Shown: positions 19,678-29,597, counted from the stretch's first letter. The stretch: 64,000 bases of DNA from Starkeya sp. ORNL1 (GCF_012971745.1 NZ_CP048834.1:2728001-2792000); one strand, 5' to 3'. Numbers and translations are program-made. The notes: a model not told the origin generated them from the letters alone.

Positions 19678-19941
19678 ATGCGCATTCCCTGTCCCTATTG
19701 CGGCGAGCGCGATGCGCATGAGTTCGCCTATCTCGGCGATGCGACGGTGATGCGGCCTGATCCGGCGGCGCCCGACGCTGAGGCGCGCTTCCACGACTAT
19801 GTCTATCTGCGCGACAATCCGGCCGGCGCGCATGCGGAGTGGTGGTACCACGCCTCCGGCTGCCGCCAGTGGGTGAAAGTCGCCCGCGACACCCGCACTC
19901 ATGCCATTGCCGGCGCGGATCTCGCGAGGCCGGCGCCATGA
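19678..19941 (+). CDS. soxD: sarcosine oxidase delta / N-methylglutamate dehydrogenase subunit B
   Basis: An 87-residue zinc-binding subunit. Ligands are C5 and C8 (RIPCPYCGER) and H58 and C62 (WYHASGCRQW), the same spacing as SoxD. This small subunit has a structural role in the heterotetramer. Its stop overlaps the alpha-subunit start by 4 bases (ATGA), implying coupled translation. It is separated from the beta gene by a 139-base gap filled mostly by an inverted repeat. Confidence 0.9.
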   Translation: MRIPCPYCGERDAHEFAYLGDATVMRPDPAAPDAEARFHDYVYLRDNPAGAHAEWWYHASGCRQWVKVARDTRTHAIAGADLARPAP

Positions 19942-22904
19942 GCCGTCTCGCCAAGCGCGCGCTGGTCGACCGTTCGCGCACGATTGGCTTCAGCTTCGAC
20001 GGCAAGGCCTATCGTGGCCATCCCGGCGACACGCTGGCCTCGGCGCTGCTGGCGAATGATGTGCGCCTCGTCGGGCGCTCGTTCAAATATCACCGTCCAC
20101 GCGGCATCCTCACGGCCGGCTCGGAGGAGCCGAACGCGCTGGTCGAATTGCGCAGCGGCGCACACCGCGAGCCGAATACGCGGGCGACCACGGTCGAGCT
20201 TTATGAGGGGCTGGATGCCGCCAGCCAGAACCGCTGGCCCTCGCTCGCCTTCGATGTACTGTCGCTGAACGGGCTGATCGCGCCGTTCCTCGGTGCCGGC
20301 TTCTACTACAAGACCTTCATGTGGCCGGCGAGCTTCTGGGAGAAGCACTACGAGCCCTTCATCCGCCGCGCCGCCGGGCTCGGCGGCGGCGCCGAAGAGG
20401 CCGATCCGGACCATTACGAGAAGGCCAACGCCTTCTGCGACGTACTGGTGATCGGCGCCGGGCCGGCCGGGCTGATGGCGGCGCTCACCGCTGCGCGCGC
20501 GGGCGCTCGGGTGATCCTTGCCGACGAGGATTTCCTGCCCGGCGGCCGGCTCAACGCCGAGGCGCGCGAGGTCGGCGGCGAGGCGGGTTGGGGTTTCGCC
20601 GCGCGGATCACGGCCGAGCTGGCCTCGATGCCGAACGTGCGGCTGATGACGCGCACCACCGTGTTCGGCGTCTATGATGGCGGCATTTATGGCGCACTGG
20701 AGCGCGTCGCGGACCATGTTGCCGAGCCGGCGCCGTACCAGCCGCGCCAGCGGCTGTGGCGCATCCATGCCAGGCGCGCCGTGCTGGCGGCCGGCGCTAC
20801 CGAGCGCAGCATCGTGTTCCGCGGCAATGACCGGCCCGGCGTGATGATGGCCGGCGCGGTGCAGGCCTATGCCAACCGCTTCGGCGTCGGCACCGCGCGG
20901 CGGCTCGCGGTGTTCGCGAACAACGACACGGCATGGCGTGCCGCCTTCGATGCGGCCGCCGCCGGCATCGAGGTCGCCGCGATCATCGATGTGCGCGACC
21001 AGGTAGCGCCCGCGCTGGCCGACGAGGCGCAGCGGCGCAGCATTCGCGGCCTCTTCAAGGGCGCGGTGACGGCGACGCGCGGCGGACGCTCGCTGCGCGA
21101 GATCGACATCGCGGTCGACGGCGTCAACGACACGCTGGCGGTGGACGGGCTCGCGGTCTCCGGCGGCTGGTCGCCGAACGTCCATCTGACCTGCCATCAT
21201 GGCGGCAAGCCGGTATGGAACGCGGAAATCGCCGCCTTCGTGCCGGGCACCGCGCCCCCTGGCTTGAGCGTTGCCGGAGCGGCGACCGGCCTATCCAGCC
21301 TTGCCGCCATCCTGCGGGAAGGCGCGGAGCGGGGCATGGCCGCGGCCGCCGATCTCGGTTTCTCGGGCGCCCTGCCGGACATCCCCCGCGCCGACGACAT
21401 CGAGACCACGATCCAGCCGTTCTGGCACGTGGCCGGCGCCAAGGGCGATGCCTTCGTCGATCTGCAGAACGACGTCACCGCCAAGGACATCGCCATCGCT
21501 CATGCCGAGGGCTTCCGCCCGGTCGAGCACCTCAAGCGCTACACGACGCTCGGCATGGCGACCGACCAGGGCAAGACCTCGAACCTTGTCGGCCTTGCCA
21601 TCATGGCCAAGCTGAGCGGCACGCGGATCTCCGAGGTCGGCACCACCATCTATCGCCCGCCCTACAGCCCGGTCGCCATCGGTGCGCTCGCCGGCCATCA
21701 TCGCGGCAAGGACTTCAAGCCGACCCGCCTCACCCCGACCCACGCCTGGGCGACGCGCAACGGCGCGCGCTTCGTCGAGACCGGGCTGTGGCTGCGCGCG
21801 CAATATTTCCCGAGAGGCGATGAGGCCGACTGGCTGGAGACGGTGAACCGCGAGGTGGCGGCGGTGCGGTCCTCGGTCGGGCTGATCGACGTCTCGACCT
21901 TCGGCAAGATCGACCTGCAGGGCGTGGACGTCGGCGCCTTCCTCGATCGCGTCTATATCAACACCTTCTCGACGCTGCCGATCGGCAAGGCACGCTACGG
22001 CATCATGCTGCGCGAGGACGGCATGGTGATGGATGACGGCACCACGGCGCGCCTCGGGCCGGATCATTATGTGATGACGACCACCACCGCGAACGCGGCA
22101 AAGGTCTATCAGCACCTCGAATTCTGCCTCCAGGTGCTGTGGCCGGAGCTCGATGTCACGCTGGCCTCGGTATCCGAGCAATGGGCACAGATCGCCATTG
22201 CCGGGCCGCGCGCCCGCGACGTGCTGGCCCGCGTGGTCGATGCCGGCGTCGACGTCTCCAATGACGGGCTGCCCTTCATGGGCGCGGTGGAGGCGCAGGT
22301 GATGGACGGCGTCCGCGCCCGGCTGTTCCGCCTCTCCTTCTCCGGCGAGCTCGGCTATGAGATCGCGGTGCCGGCGCGCCACGGCGAAGCCCTGACCGAG
22401 GCGCTGATGGCGGCGGGCTCGGAGTTCGGCATCACGCCTTACGGCACCGAAGCGCTCGGCGTGATGCGGATCGAGAAGGGGCACGTCTCCGGCAATGAAT
22501 TGTCAGGCCAGACCACGGCGCGCGACCTCGGCCTTGGCCGCATGGCCTCGACCAAGAAGGACTATATCGGCCGCGTCATGGCCGGCCGGCCGGGGCTGAC
22601 CGATCCGGAGCGGCCGAGCCTCATCGGCTTCAAGCCGGTGGACGGCACCTCGCGGCTGCGGGCCGGGGCGCATTTCATTGCCGAGGGCAAGCCGACGGAC
22701 GTCGATCATGACGAGGGCTACATGACTTCCGTGGCCTATTCGCCGACGCTCGGGCACTGGATCGGGCTCGGCCTCCTCAAGCGGGGACCGGAGCGCATCG
22801 GCGAGCGGGTACGGGCCTGTGACCCGGTCCGCGGCGGCGATGTGCTGGTCGACGTCTGCGCGCCCGGCTTCGTCGATCCGGACGGGGAGCGGCTGCGTGG
22901 ATAA
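19938..22904 (+). CDS. soxA: sarcosine oxidase alpha / N-methylglutamate dehydrogenase subunit C
   Basis: A 988-residue large subunit. An N-terminal ferredoxin-like part (GRSFKYHRPRGIL, ~46-58) is followed by an NAD-binding Rossmann domain (VIGAGPAGLMAAL, 171-183) and, from ~600, a folate-binding GcvT-like domain. In the complex it accepts the imine product and moves the one-carbon unit onto tetrahydrofolate to give 5,10-methylene-THF. The ATG at 19938 overlaps the delta-subunit stop; an upstream in-frame start would lie inside soxD and is rejected. Gene neighbours FolD and PurU fit the folate-bound C1 output. Confidence 0.92.
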   Translation: MSRLAKRALVDRSRTIGFSFDGKAYRGHPGDTLASALLANDVRLVGRSFKYHRPRGILTAGSEEPNALVELRSGAHREPNTRATTVELYEGLDAASQNRWPSLAFDVLSLNGLIAPFLGAGFYYKTFMWPASFWEKHYEPFIRRAAGLGGGAEEADPDHYEKANAFCDVLVIGAGPAGLMAALTAARAGARVILADEDFLPGGRLNAEAREVGGEAGWGFAARITAELASMPNVRLMTRTTVFGVYDGGIYGALERVADHVAEPAPYQPRQRLWRIHARRAVLAAGATERSIVFRGNDRPGVMMAGAVQAYANRFGVGTARRLAVFANNDTAWRAAFDAAAAGIEVAAIIDVRDQVAPALADEAQRRSIRGLFKGAVTATRGGRSLREIDIAVDGVNDTLAVDGLAVSGGWSPNVHLTCHHGGKPVWNAEIAAFVPGTAPPGLSVAGAATGLSSLAAILREGAERGMAAAADLGFSGALPDIPRADDIETTIQPFWHVAGAKGDAFVDLQNDVTAKDIAIAHAEGFRPVEHLKRYTTLGMATDQGKTSNLVGLAIMAKLSGTRISEVGTTIYRPPYSPVAIGALAGHHRGKDFKPTRLTPTHAWATRNGARFVETGLWLRAQYFPRGDEADWLETVNREVAAVRSSVGLIDVSTFGKIDLQGVDVGAFLDRVYINTFSTLPIGKARYGIMLREDGMVMDDGTTARLGPDHYVMTTTTANAAKVYQHLEFCLQVLWPELDVTLASVSEQWAQIAIAGPRARDVLARVVDAGVDVSNDGLPFMGAVEAQVMDGVRARLFRLSFSGELGYEIAVPARHGEALTEALMAAGSEFGITPYGTEALGVMRIEKGHVSGNELSGQTTARDLGLGRMASTKKDYIGRVMAGRPGLTDPERPSLIGFKPVDGTSRLRAGAHFIAEGKPTDVDHDEGYMTSVAYSPTLGHWIGLGLLKRGPERIGERVRACDPVRGGDVLVDVCAPGFVDPDGERLRG

Positions 22905-22915
22905 AGCCATGAAGT

Positions 22916-23026
22916 CGTCATCCCGGACGCGGCGCAGCCGCGAGCCGGGATCGTGCGACAGAAGAGGGTCCTCTTTCGGCAGGCGATCCCGGCTCGGCGC
23001 GCCTGCGGCGCTTGGCCGGGATGACG
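22916..23026. repeat. palindromic intergenic repeat, 'gtcatcccgg' family
   Basis: Starts cgtcatcccgg and ends ccgggatgacg (exact complement), with internal complementary cgatcccggctcg-type blocks. It separates the alpha and gamma subunit genes inside the operon, 11 bases after the soxA stop and 19 before the soxG start. Confidence 0.85.
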
Positions 23027-23045
23027 AATATTTGGAAGCTTCGTG

Positions 23046-23645
23046 ATGAGCACCCTGCTGGACCGACTGCCGATCGATGCCATGGCGCCGTTCGGTGTCT
23101 ATGGCCGCTCCGGTGAGCCGGGCGTCGTGGCCGTGGTGCGCGAGGATCTTGCCATTGCCACGCTGGCTGCGCGCCACGGGACGGCCGGCGCTTTGAAAGC
23201 GCGTGTGGAAACGGCGTTCGGCCTGACGCTGGCTGACGGGCCGCGCGCCGCCGGCGGGCCTGACCTCGCGCTGCTCGGCACCGCGCCGGGGCGCTGGCTC
23301 GCGGTCTCGCAGACGCGCGCCGATCTCGCCGACGAGCTTGCCGACGCGCTCAGTGAGGAGGCCGCGATCACCGAGCAGAGCGACGCGGTCATCGCCTTCG
23401 ATCTCGCCGGCCCGCGCGTTCTCGACCTGCTCGCCAAGGGCGTGATGGTCGACCTCGACCCGGCGGTCTTCAAGCCGGGCGACGTCGCCGTCACCGACAT
23501 GGCCCATATCGGCGCGACGCTGTGGCGCACAGCCGAGACCGGCTACCGGGTGCTGGTCGCGCGCAGCTTCGCTCCCGCCTTTTCGCGCTTCCTTGTCGCC
23601 AGCGCGGCGGAATACGGCCTCCGGCTCGATCCCGGACGAGGTTGA
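23046..23645 (+). CDS. soxG: sarcosine oxidase gamma / N-methylglutamate dehydrogenase subunit D
   Basis: A 199-residue protein resembling the GcvT-like gamma subunit: the N-terminal region aligns with folate-binding fold strands, and [29 protein letters not shown] C-terminal sequence (only part quoted: [10 protein letters not shown]) is typical of SoxG. It completes the heterotetramer and probably contributes to subunit packing. The ATG at 23046 is preferred over the GTG one codon earlier. It ends 106 bases before purU, so read-through into the C1 genes is likely. Confidence 0.85.
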   Translation: MSTLLDRLPIDAMAPFGVYGRSGEPGVVAVVREDLAIATLAARHGTAGALKARVETAFGLTLADGPRAAGGPDLALLGTAPGRWLAVSQTRADLADELADALSEEAAITEQSDAVIAFDLAGPRVLDLLAKGVMVDLDPAVFKPGDVAVTDMAHIGATLWRTAETGYRVLVARSFAPAFSRFLVASAAEYGLRLDPGRG

Positions 23646-23751
23646 CGGCGGCGCGGCGCGCGCTTCCCTCCCGCCCGCATTTTCCCTAATACCGCCCGGA
23701 GAGGTGTCGCACCGCGATGTGCGCTGCCCTGGGCCTGCGACGAGAACTCAG

Positions 23752-24615
23752 ATGACCGACGAACATTTCGTGCTCACGCTCTCCTGCCCGAACCGGCCCG
23801 GCATCGTCGCCGGCGTCGCCACCTTCCTGTTCGAGCAGGGCTGCAACATCCTCGACGCCCAGCAGTTCGACGACACCGAGAGCGGCCGCTTCTTCATGCG
23901 GGTGGTGTTCAACCGCGTCGAGGGTGAGGCCAGTTTCGATGCCATCAAGGGCGGCTTCAAAGTGGTTGCCGAAGGGCTCAAGCTCGACTGGCAGATGCGC
24001 GCGCGCAGCGAGAAGCGCCGGGTGATGCTGCTGGTCTCGAAGTTCGACCATTGCCTCGCCGACCTGCTCTATCGCTGGCGCATCGGCGAGATCTCGATGG
24101 AAATCGCCGCCATCGCCTCGAACTATCCGCGCGAGACGTACGCGCATCTCGATTTCGCAGGCATCCCGTTCCACTATCTGCCCGTCACCAAGGCGACCAA
24201 GATGGAGCAGGAGGCGCAGCTCTGGGCGTTGTTCCAGTCCTCGGGCTCCGAGGTCGCGGTGCTCGCCCGCTACATGCAGGTGCTCTCGGATGGACTCTCG
24301 GCCAAGCTCGCCGGGCGTTGCATCAACATCCACCACTCCTTCCTGCCCGGCTTCAAGGGCGCCAAGCCCTATCACCAGGCGCATTCGCGCGGCGTGAAGC
24401 TGATCGGCGCCACGGCGCATTACGTGACCTCCGACCTCGATGAGGGCCCGATCATCGAGCAGGACGTCGAGCGCATCAGCCACCAGGATTCCGCCGAGGA
24501 TCTGGTGCGCAAGGGCCGCGACATCGAGCGCCGCGTGCTGGCCCGTGCGCTGGCCTGGCACCTCGATGACCGGGTGCTGACGAACGGTCACAAGACCGTT
24601 GTGTTCCGGGACTGA
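23752..24615 (+). CDS. purU: formyltetrahydrofolate deformylase
   Basis: A 287-residue protein, the normal PurU length, starting [12 protein letters not shown]. The N-terminal ACT domain (~5-80, [20 protein letters not shown]) is followed by a formyl-transferase-type hydrolase domain with the [17 protein letters not shown] segment and [10 protein letters not shown]. It hydrolyses 10-formyl-THF to formate plus THF. Position between the sox/mgd operon and folD suggests it releases formate from methyl groups entering via methylene-THF, sparing THF for further demethylation. The frame is open upstream to 23593, but only the ATG at 23752 fits the family. Confidence 0.93.
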   Translation: MTDEHFVLTLSCPNRPGIVAGVATFLFEQGCNILDAQQFDDTESGRFFMRVVFNRVEGEASFDAIKGGFKVVAEGLKLDWQMRARSEKRRVMLLVSKFDHCLADLLYRWRIGEISMEIAAIASNYPRETYAHLDFAGIPFHYLPVTKATKMEQEAQLWALFQSSGSEVAVLARYMQVLSDGLSAKLAGRCINIHHSFLPGFKGAKPYHQAHSRGVKLIGATAHYVTSDLDEGPIIEQDVERISHQDSAEDLVRKGRDIERRVLARALAWHLDDRVLTNGHKTVVFRD

Positions 24616-24619
24616 CGCC

Positions 24620-25501
24620 ATGGTGGAAACCCGACGGATCGACGGCAAGGCGTTCGCGGAAGGGCTTCGGGCGCGGATCGGGAAGGAAGTCACCGGCTTC
24701 CTCGCCGAGACCGGGGTGCGGCCCGGCCTTGCCGTGGTGCTGGTGGGCGAGGATCCCGCCAGCTCGGTCTATGTGCGCAACAAGGCGAAGCAAACGGCGG
24801 AAGCCGGCATGGCCTCGTTCGAATACAAGCTGCCGGCCGACGAGCCGGAAGCCGCGGTTCTGGCGCTGGTCGAGGCGCTGAACCGCGACCCGGGCGTGCA
24901 CGGCATCCTCGTGCAATTGCCCCTGCCGGCGCATATCGACGCGCAAAAGGTGCTCGCCACCATCGATCCGGCCAAGGATGTCGACGGCTTCCATGTGGTG
25001 AATGCCGGCCGGCTCGCGATCGGGCTGGAGGCGCTGGTGCCCTGCACGCCGCTCGGCTGCGTGATGCTGCTGAAGCACGAGCTTGGCCCGCTCGCCGGGC
25101 TGAAGGCGGTGGTGCTCGGCCGCTCCAACATCGTCGGCAAGCCGGTGGCGCAATTGCTGCTGCGCGAGGACTGTACGGTGACCATCGCCCATTCGCGCAC
25201 CCGCGACCTGCCGGGCGAATGCCGGCAGGCCGACATCCTCATCGCCGCCGTCGGGCGTCCGGAGATGGTGCGCGGCGACTGGATCAAGCCGGGCGCCACG
25301 GTGATCGATGTCGGCATCAACCGAGTAGTGGGGGATGCCGGCACGTCACGCCTCGTCGGCGACGTCGCGTTTGCGGAAGCGCAGGGCATTGCCGGGGCGA
25401 TCACCCCGGTGCCCGGCGGCGTCGGCCCGATGACCATCGCGTGCCTGCTGCAGAACACGCTGACGGCGGCGCGGCGGATCCAACGAGCGACATCATCCTG
25501 A
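24620..25501 (+). CDS. folD: methylenetetrahydrofolate dehydrogenase/cyclohydrolase
   Basis: A 293-residue bifunctional FolD. Catalytic Y51 and K55 are in [11 protein letters not shown], the folate site in [11 protein letters not shown], the NADP site in [12 protein letters not shown], and the C-terminal [16 protein letters not shown] is intact. It oxidises 5,10-methylene-THF to methenyl-THF and hydrolyses it to 10-formyl-THF, the substrate of PurU. The ATG at 24620 is 4 bases after the purU stop. The last codons and the stop fall inside the following palindromic repeat, which gives a slightly unusual RATSS C-terminus. Confidence 0.95.
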   Translation: MVETRRIDGKAFAEGLRARIGKEVTGFLAETGVRPGLAVVLVGEDPASSVYVRNKAKQTAEAGMASFEYKLPADEPEAAVLALVEALNRDPGVHGILVQLPLPAHIDAQKVLATIDPAKDVDGFHVVNAGRLAIGLEALVPCTPLGCVMLLKHELGPLAGLKAVVLGRSNIVGKPVAQLLLREDCTVTIAHSRTRDLPGECRQADILIAAVGRPEMVRGDWIKPGATVIDVGINRVVGDAGTSRLVGDVAFAEAQGIAGAITPVPGGVGPMTIACLLQNTLTAARRIQRATSS

Positions 25502-25604
25502 GGCGTGAGCGCAGCGAGCCTCGAAGGATGCTGAAGCCGAGCAATGATCATCGGCTTGAACATCCTTCGAGGCTCGGGCATTGCCCGAGCACCTCAGGAT
25601 GACG
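25491..25604. repeat. palindromic repeat overlapping the folD stop codon
   Basis: A 'cgtcatcctgagg'-family element whose first 11 bases encode the end of FolD: the TCC-TGA within catcctgagg gives the last Ser and the stop. It ends cctcaggatgacg and separates folD from the convergent transporter gene. Confidence 0.85.
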
Positions 25605-25617
25605 TGGCTCTCTGAAA

Positions 25618-26970
25618 TCACGCCTCGATGTCGACGTGCTGGGTTTCCTTGCCGAGCAGCAGGGCGATCAGGGTCAGGCAGGCCATCGAGGACAGGTAGA
25701 CCCCGACCCAGAACGGGCTTCCCGCCCCGGCCTGCCACAGCGCCACGGCGATGAAGGGCGCGACCGCGGCGCCGAGGATCGACGAGACATTGTAGGAAAT
25801 GCCGGAGCCGGTGTAGCGCACATTGGCCGGGAACAGCTCGGGCAGCAGCGCGCCCATAGGGCCGAAGGTCATGCCCATCAGGCTGAAGCCGAGGATCAAC
25901 CACGCCATCACGCCGACCGGGCCAACCGAGAGCATCGGCACCCAGATGAGGCCGAACACGATGATGGCGAGGGTGATGCAGATCAGCGTGCGGCGGCGCC
26001 CCCAGCGATCCGCCCAGGGGCCGGACAGCAGGGTGAAGATGCCGAAGAACACCACGCCGCCGATCATCATCAGCACGAAGGTGCGGTAGTCATAACCGAG
26101 GCCAGGCACAGCAGCGGTCGGCGAGGCGCGGCCATAGCTGAGCGAGAAGGTCGTCATCAGATAGAAAAGCACATAAGTCGCCAGCATGTAGAAGGTGCCG
26201 AGGATCAGCTCGCGCCAATTGTTCTGGAACGCCGCCGCCAGCGGCACGCGCTGCACCTGCCCGGTCTTCACCGTCTTCTCGAAGGCGGTGCTCTCGACCA
26301 GATTGAGCCGGACCCAGAGCCCGACCACCACCATCACCACCGAGAACAGGAACGGAATGCGCCAGCCCCAGTCAAGGAAGGCCTGCGACGGGCGGGACGG
26401 ATCGTCGGAGGGCAGCACGGCGGCAATCAGCAAGAATAGGCCGTTGGCGATGATGAAGCCGATCGGCGCGCCGAGCTGTGGGAAGGTACCGAACATGGCG
26501 CGCTTGCCGGCCGGGGCGTTCTCGGTGGCGACGAGAGCCGCCCCGCTCCATTCGCCGCCGAGGGCGAAGCCCTGGGCGAGGCGCAGCACGACGAGGAGCG
26601 CCGGGGCCAGCCAGCCGGCCACCGCATAGGTCGGCAGCGCGCCGATCAGGAAGGTGGCGACGCCCATGGTGAGTAGCGCACCGACGAGGGTGACCTTGCG
26701 ACCGCGCTTGTCGCCGAGATGGCCGAAGAAGATCGCGCCCAGCGGGCGCGCCACCATTGCCGCGCCGAACACCGCCAGCGAGGCGAGCAGCGCCACCGTG
26801 TCGTTGCCGGTCGGGAAGAACAGATGCGGGAACACCAGCACCGCCGCCGTGGCATAGACGTAGAAATCATAGAACTCGATCGTCGTGCCGATCAGGCTGG
26901 CGAGGATGACGCGCGAGCGCGGATTGGCGACGGAAGGCTGCGGGCGTTCCGCGGTGGCGGCGATGGACAT
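25618..26970 (-). CDS. MFS transporter, metabolite:H+ symporter (MHS) subfamily
   Basis: A 450-residue major-facilitator protein with about 12 transmembrane segments. MHS hallmarks include IGTTIEFYDFYVYATAA near the N-terminus, a FGHLGDKRGRKVTLV loop 2-3 motif, and RLAQGFALGGEWSGAAL in helix 4-5. Members import small organic acids, betaines or shikimate with protons. The ATG at 26970 (MSIAATAER) gives a standard cytoplasmic N-terminus; the frame extends 69 bases further but crosses no plausible ribosome site. It is transcribed in the same direction as the transhydrogenase gene, 283 bases away. Location in the C1/methylated-amine region hints at a related substrate, unproven. Confidence 0.85.
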   Translation of the reverse strand: MSIAATAERPQPSVANPRSRVILASLIGTTIEFYDFYVYATAAVLVFPHLFFPTGNDTVALLASLAVFGAAMVARPLGAIFFGHLGDKRGRKVTLVGALLTMGVATFLIGALPTYAVAGWLAPALLVVLRLAQGFALGGEWSGAALVATENAPAGKRAMFGTFPQLGAPIGFIIANGLFLLIAAVLPSDDPSRPSQAFLDWGWRIPFLFSVVMVVVGLWVRLNLVESTAFEKTVKTGQVQRVPLAAAFQNNWRELILGTFYMLATYVLFYLMTTFSLSYGRASPTAAVPGLGYDYRTFVLMMIGGVVFFGIFTLLSGPWADRWGRRRTLICITLAIIVFGLIWVPMLSVGPVGVMAWLILGFSLMGMTFGPMGALLPELFPANVRYTGSGISYNVSSILGAAVAPFIAVALWQAGAGSPFWVGVYLSSMACLTLIALLLGKETQHVDIEA

Positions 26971-27012
26971 GGACGGGAAGGCTCCGAACGGGGCGCGGCG
27001 ACAGCAGATGCT

Positions 27013-27062
27013 GGAGCAAATTCTGATCGCAAAAGTCATTCAACTTTTGCGGAATATGCTCC
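27013..27062. repeat. 50-bp inverted repeat 'ggagcaaattctg...atatgctcc'
   Basis: Outer GGAGCA/TGCTCC arms and an inner perfect GCAAAAGT/ACTTTTGC stem. It resembles the gagcattt-type palindromes at 53455-53502 that are common in Rhizobiales intergenic DNA. It lies in the 283-base gap 26971-27253 upstream of the transporter. I saw nothing else definable in that gap. Confidence 0.65.
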
Positions 27063-27253
27063 GGCCGGCTGTTGCGCCCGTAAGTTTCGCGGGCCGGCGT
27101 GCTACGCCCCGGCGCCCGCAAGCGACTGGGCGCCGTCATATACCCGGAGGCGATCGGATTGAACGGCCTTTCGGCCGCTTCCTATAATTCCATGGTCGAA
27201 TTCACGGCCCGGACGAAACAAACTTTCGTGTCGTGAACCCGTCCTGATACCGC

Positions 27254-28648
27254 CTACCCCCTCGCCATGCGGTTCCACGCATCCAGCCCGGCGATCTTGT
27301 AGGCTTCGGCGAGGGTCGGGTAGTTGAAGGTGTTCTCGATGAAATAGTCGATGGTGCCTTTGAGGTTCAGCACCGCCTGGCCGATATGGATCAGCTCGGT
27401 GGCGCCCTCGCCGACGATATGCACGCCGAGCAGACGCCGGGTCTTCACCGAGAAGATCATCTTCATCATGCCGGTGCTCAGCCCCATGATGTGGCCGCGC
27501 GAGGTCTCGCGGAACCGGGCGATGCCGCACTCGTAGGGGATTTCGCGCTTCCTCACCTCCTCCTCGGTCATGCCCACCGTCGATATCTCCGGCACCGAAT
27601 AGATGCCATAGGGGAAGAATTCCGGCGGCGGCGGCGGCGCGAGGCCGAAGGCGTGGCACGCGGCGAGGCGGCCCTGCTCCATCGAGGTCGAGGCGAGGCT
27701 CGGGAAGCCGATGACGTCGCCGGCCGCATAGATGTGCTCCACCGAGGTCTGCAGCGTCTTGGGATCGACCTTGATGCGGTTGCGATGGTCGACCTCGATG
27801 CCGGCGGACTCCAGGCTCAGGCTGTCGGTGGCGCCGACGCGGCCGGCGGCGAACAGCAGCATCTCCGAGACCACGGTGCGCCCGTCGGAGAGCCGCGCCA
27901 CGGGCTTGCCCTGCGGATCGAATTTGATCTCCTCGACCTTGGAACCGAGCCGCAGCAGCACATTGCGATCGCGCAGTTCGTGGGTGAATTCCTCGATCAG
28001 TTCCTTGTCGATGAAGTCGAGGAAGCTGCCGCGCGGTTCGATCAGCGTTACCTGCACGTCCAGCGCCGAGAAGATGGTGGCGTATTCGACGCCGATGACG
28101 CCGGCGCCGATCACGGTGAGGCTGCGCGGCAGGCGCGGCAGCTCGATGATCTCGTCGCTGTCGAACACGTTCAGCCCGTTGAACGGGACGTAGTCCGGCC
28201 GGAACGGCTTGGTGCCGCAGGAAATCAGCAGATATTCGCCGGTGACGACATGGTTGTCGCCATTCTCGCTCATCACCTCGACCGAATGCGGCGAGGTGAA
28301 GCGGGCCTCGCCGCGCATCATCTTCACGCCGTTGCGGTTGAACTGATGCTCCAGCACCTCAACCTCATGGTCGAGCGTCTTGTGCAGGCGAGCCAAGAGG
28401 TCGGAGGCCTCGATATCCTGCTTGACGCGGTAGGAGCGGCCATAGAAGCCGCGCTCGCGCCAGCCGGAGAGGTTCAGCACCGTCTCGCGCAGCGTCTTGG
28501 AGGGGATGGTGCCGGTGTGCACCGAGACGCCGCCGACACGGCGGCCCTTCTCGACCACCAGTACCGACTTGCCGAGCTTGGCGGACTGCACGGCAGCGCG
28601 GCGCCCGGAGGGGCCGCTGCCGATGACGATCATGTCGTAATCGTACAT
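27254..28648 (-). CDS. sthA: soluble pyridine nucleotide transhydrogenase (Si-specific)
   Basis: A 464-residue two-dinucleotide-binding flavoprotein. The FAD site is VIGSGPSGRRAAVQSAKLGK near the N-terminus, VHTGTIPSKTLRE replaces the redox Cys pair of lipoamide dehydrogenases (a SthA trait), and the NAD(P) site is VIGAGVIGVEYATIF. It transfers hydride between NADPH and NAD+, balancing cofactors in the cytosol. The ATG at 28648 (MYDYDMIVIG) has a GAAAG ribosome-like site; a GTG four codons earlier is an alternative. It is divergent from the XRE-cupin regulator. In the C1 context it may rebalance NADPH formed by FolD, but it is also a general housekeeping enzyme. Confidence 0.9.
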   Translation of the reverse strand: MYDYDMIVIGSGPSGRRAAVQSAKLGKSVLVVEKGRRVGGVSVHTGTIPSKTLRETVLNLSGWRERGFYGRSYRVKQDIEASDLLARLHKTLDHEVEVLEHQFNRNGVKMMRGEARFTSPHSVEVMSENGDNHVVTGEYLLISCGTKPFRPDYVPFNGLNVFDSDEIIELPRLPRSLTVIGAGVIGVEYATIFSALDVQVTLIEPRGSFLDFIDKELIEEFTHELRDRNVLLRLGSKVEEIKFDPQGKPVARLSDGRTVVSEMLLFAAGRVGATDSLSLESAGIEVDHRNRIKVDPKTLQTSVEHIYAAGDVIGFPSLASTSMEQGRLAACHAFGLAPPPPPEFFPYGIYSVPEISTVGMTEEEVRKREIPYECGIARFRETSRGHIMGLSTGMMKMIFSVKTRRLLGVHIVGEGATELIHIGQAVLNLKGTIDYFIENTFNYPTLAEAYKIAGLDAWNRMARG

Positions 28649-28812
28649 GGAAGCTTTCACATGGCTTTAGCGGCCGGGAGGTCGCACCTGCGAAGCGATG
28701 CACGATGAATGCCAAGGTACTGTGACGGTGCATTGGCGACGTGCGTGACGGCGTCCTACCAGCCGGCTCACCTCTCGCGTAAGCTTATGCATGAATCGGG
28801 AGTTGCGACAGG

Positions 28813-29472
28813 GTGCCGACGAAGCCGCGCGAGAGCAGAGCCGCTGAGGGCGTGCCGGACGACCTGCGTACCGGATCGGGGGCGCCGGCCGCGGTGGAGC
28901 GCACGCTCGAACAGGCGCTCGGCCTTCAGGTGCGCACGGTGCGGCGCGGGCTCGACCTCACCGTCTCGGACCTTGCCAGCGCCGCCGGCATTTCGGTCGG
29001 CATGCTCTCGAAGATCGAGAACGGGCTGATCTCTCCCTCGCTCGGCACGCTGCAGGCGATCTCCAACGTGCTGAACGTGCCGCTCTCGACGCTGTTCGCC
29101 AGCTTCGAGGAGAAGCGCGACTGTTCCTTCGTTCCGGCCGGCCAGGGCGTGCACATCGAGCGGCGCGGCACCAAGGTCGGGCACCAGTATGAGTTGCTCG
29201 GCCATGCGCTCGGCGGCGAGGTGGCGGTGGAACCCTATCTCATCACGCTGAGCGAGGAGGCGGTGCCCTATACCGGCTTCCGCCATGCCGGGGTGGAGTT
29301 CATCCACATGCTGAGCGGCGAGGCGATCTATCGCCACGGCGACCGCGTCTATCATCTGCGCCCGGGCGACTCTCTGCTGTTCGATAGCGGCGCCAATCAC
29401 GGGCCGGAGGAATTGCTGGTGCGGCCGATGACGTATCTGTCGATCATCATCTATCCGCGCGAGGTGCGGTGA
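28813..29472 (+). CDS. XRE-family regulator with C-terminal cupin sensor
   Basis: A 219-residue PuuR-like regulator. The helix-turn-helix lies at ~38-92 (LDLTVSDLASAAGISVGMLS then KIENGLISPSLGTLQAIS), and a cupin_2 domain occupies ~130-215 with HAGVEFIHMLSGE and LRPGDSLLFDS. Such proteins sense amine or amino-acid ligands in the cupin and repress catabolic operons. It lies 237 bases upstream of the mgs/glx genes on the same strand and is divergent from sthA, so it is the natural candidate regulator of the glutamate-synthase-like operon. The start is GTG at 28813; a later GTG at 28852 is possible. Ligand unknown. Confidence 0.85.
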   Translation: MPTKPRESRAAEGVPDDLRTGSGAPAAVERTLEQALGLQVRTVRRGLDLTVSDLASAAGISVGMLSKIENGLISPSLGTLQAISNVLNVPLSTLFASFEEKRDCSFVPAGQGVHIERRGTKVGHQYELLGHALGGEVAVEPYLITLSEEAVPYTGFRHAGVEFIHMLSGEAIYRHGDRVYHLRPGDSLLFDSGANHGPEELLVRPMTYLSIIIYPREVR

Positions 29473-29488
29473 CCGCCATACTGAGCAA

Positions 29489-29597
29489 CGTCATCCTGAG
29501 GCGCCGCGAAGCGGCCTCGAAGGATGTCCGTCCCGGATGAACGCCTTCTGCTTCAACATCCTTCGAGGCTCGCTGTCGCTCGCACCTCAGGATGACG
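29489..29597. repeat. palindromic intergenic repeat, 'cgtcatcctgagg' family
   Basis: cgtcatcctgag...ctcaggatgacg with the internal cctcgaaggatg and catccttcgagg blocks. It begins 17 bases after the regulator stop and lies upstream of the mgs/glx operon. The AT-rich segment after it (about 29620-29640) may hold the operon promoter, but no clear -35/-10 pair is evident. Confidence 0.85.

Noticed and set aside
18288..23645. Reading the B-D-A-G operon as plain sarcosine oxidase of glycine betaine catabolism
   Set aside because: Not excluded, but no glyA, dimethylglycine or betaine demethylase gene is near, while mgs- and gmaS-like genes are in the same region.
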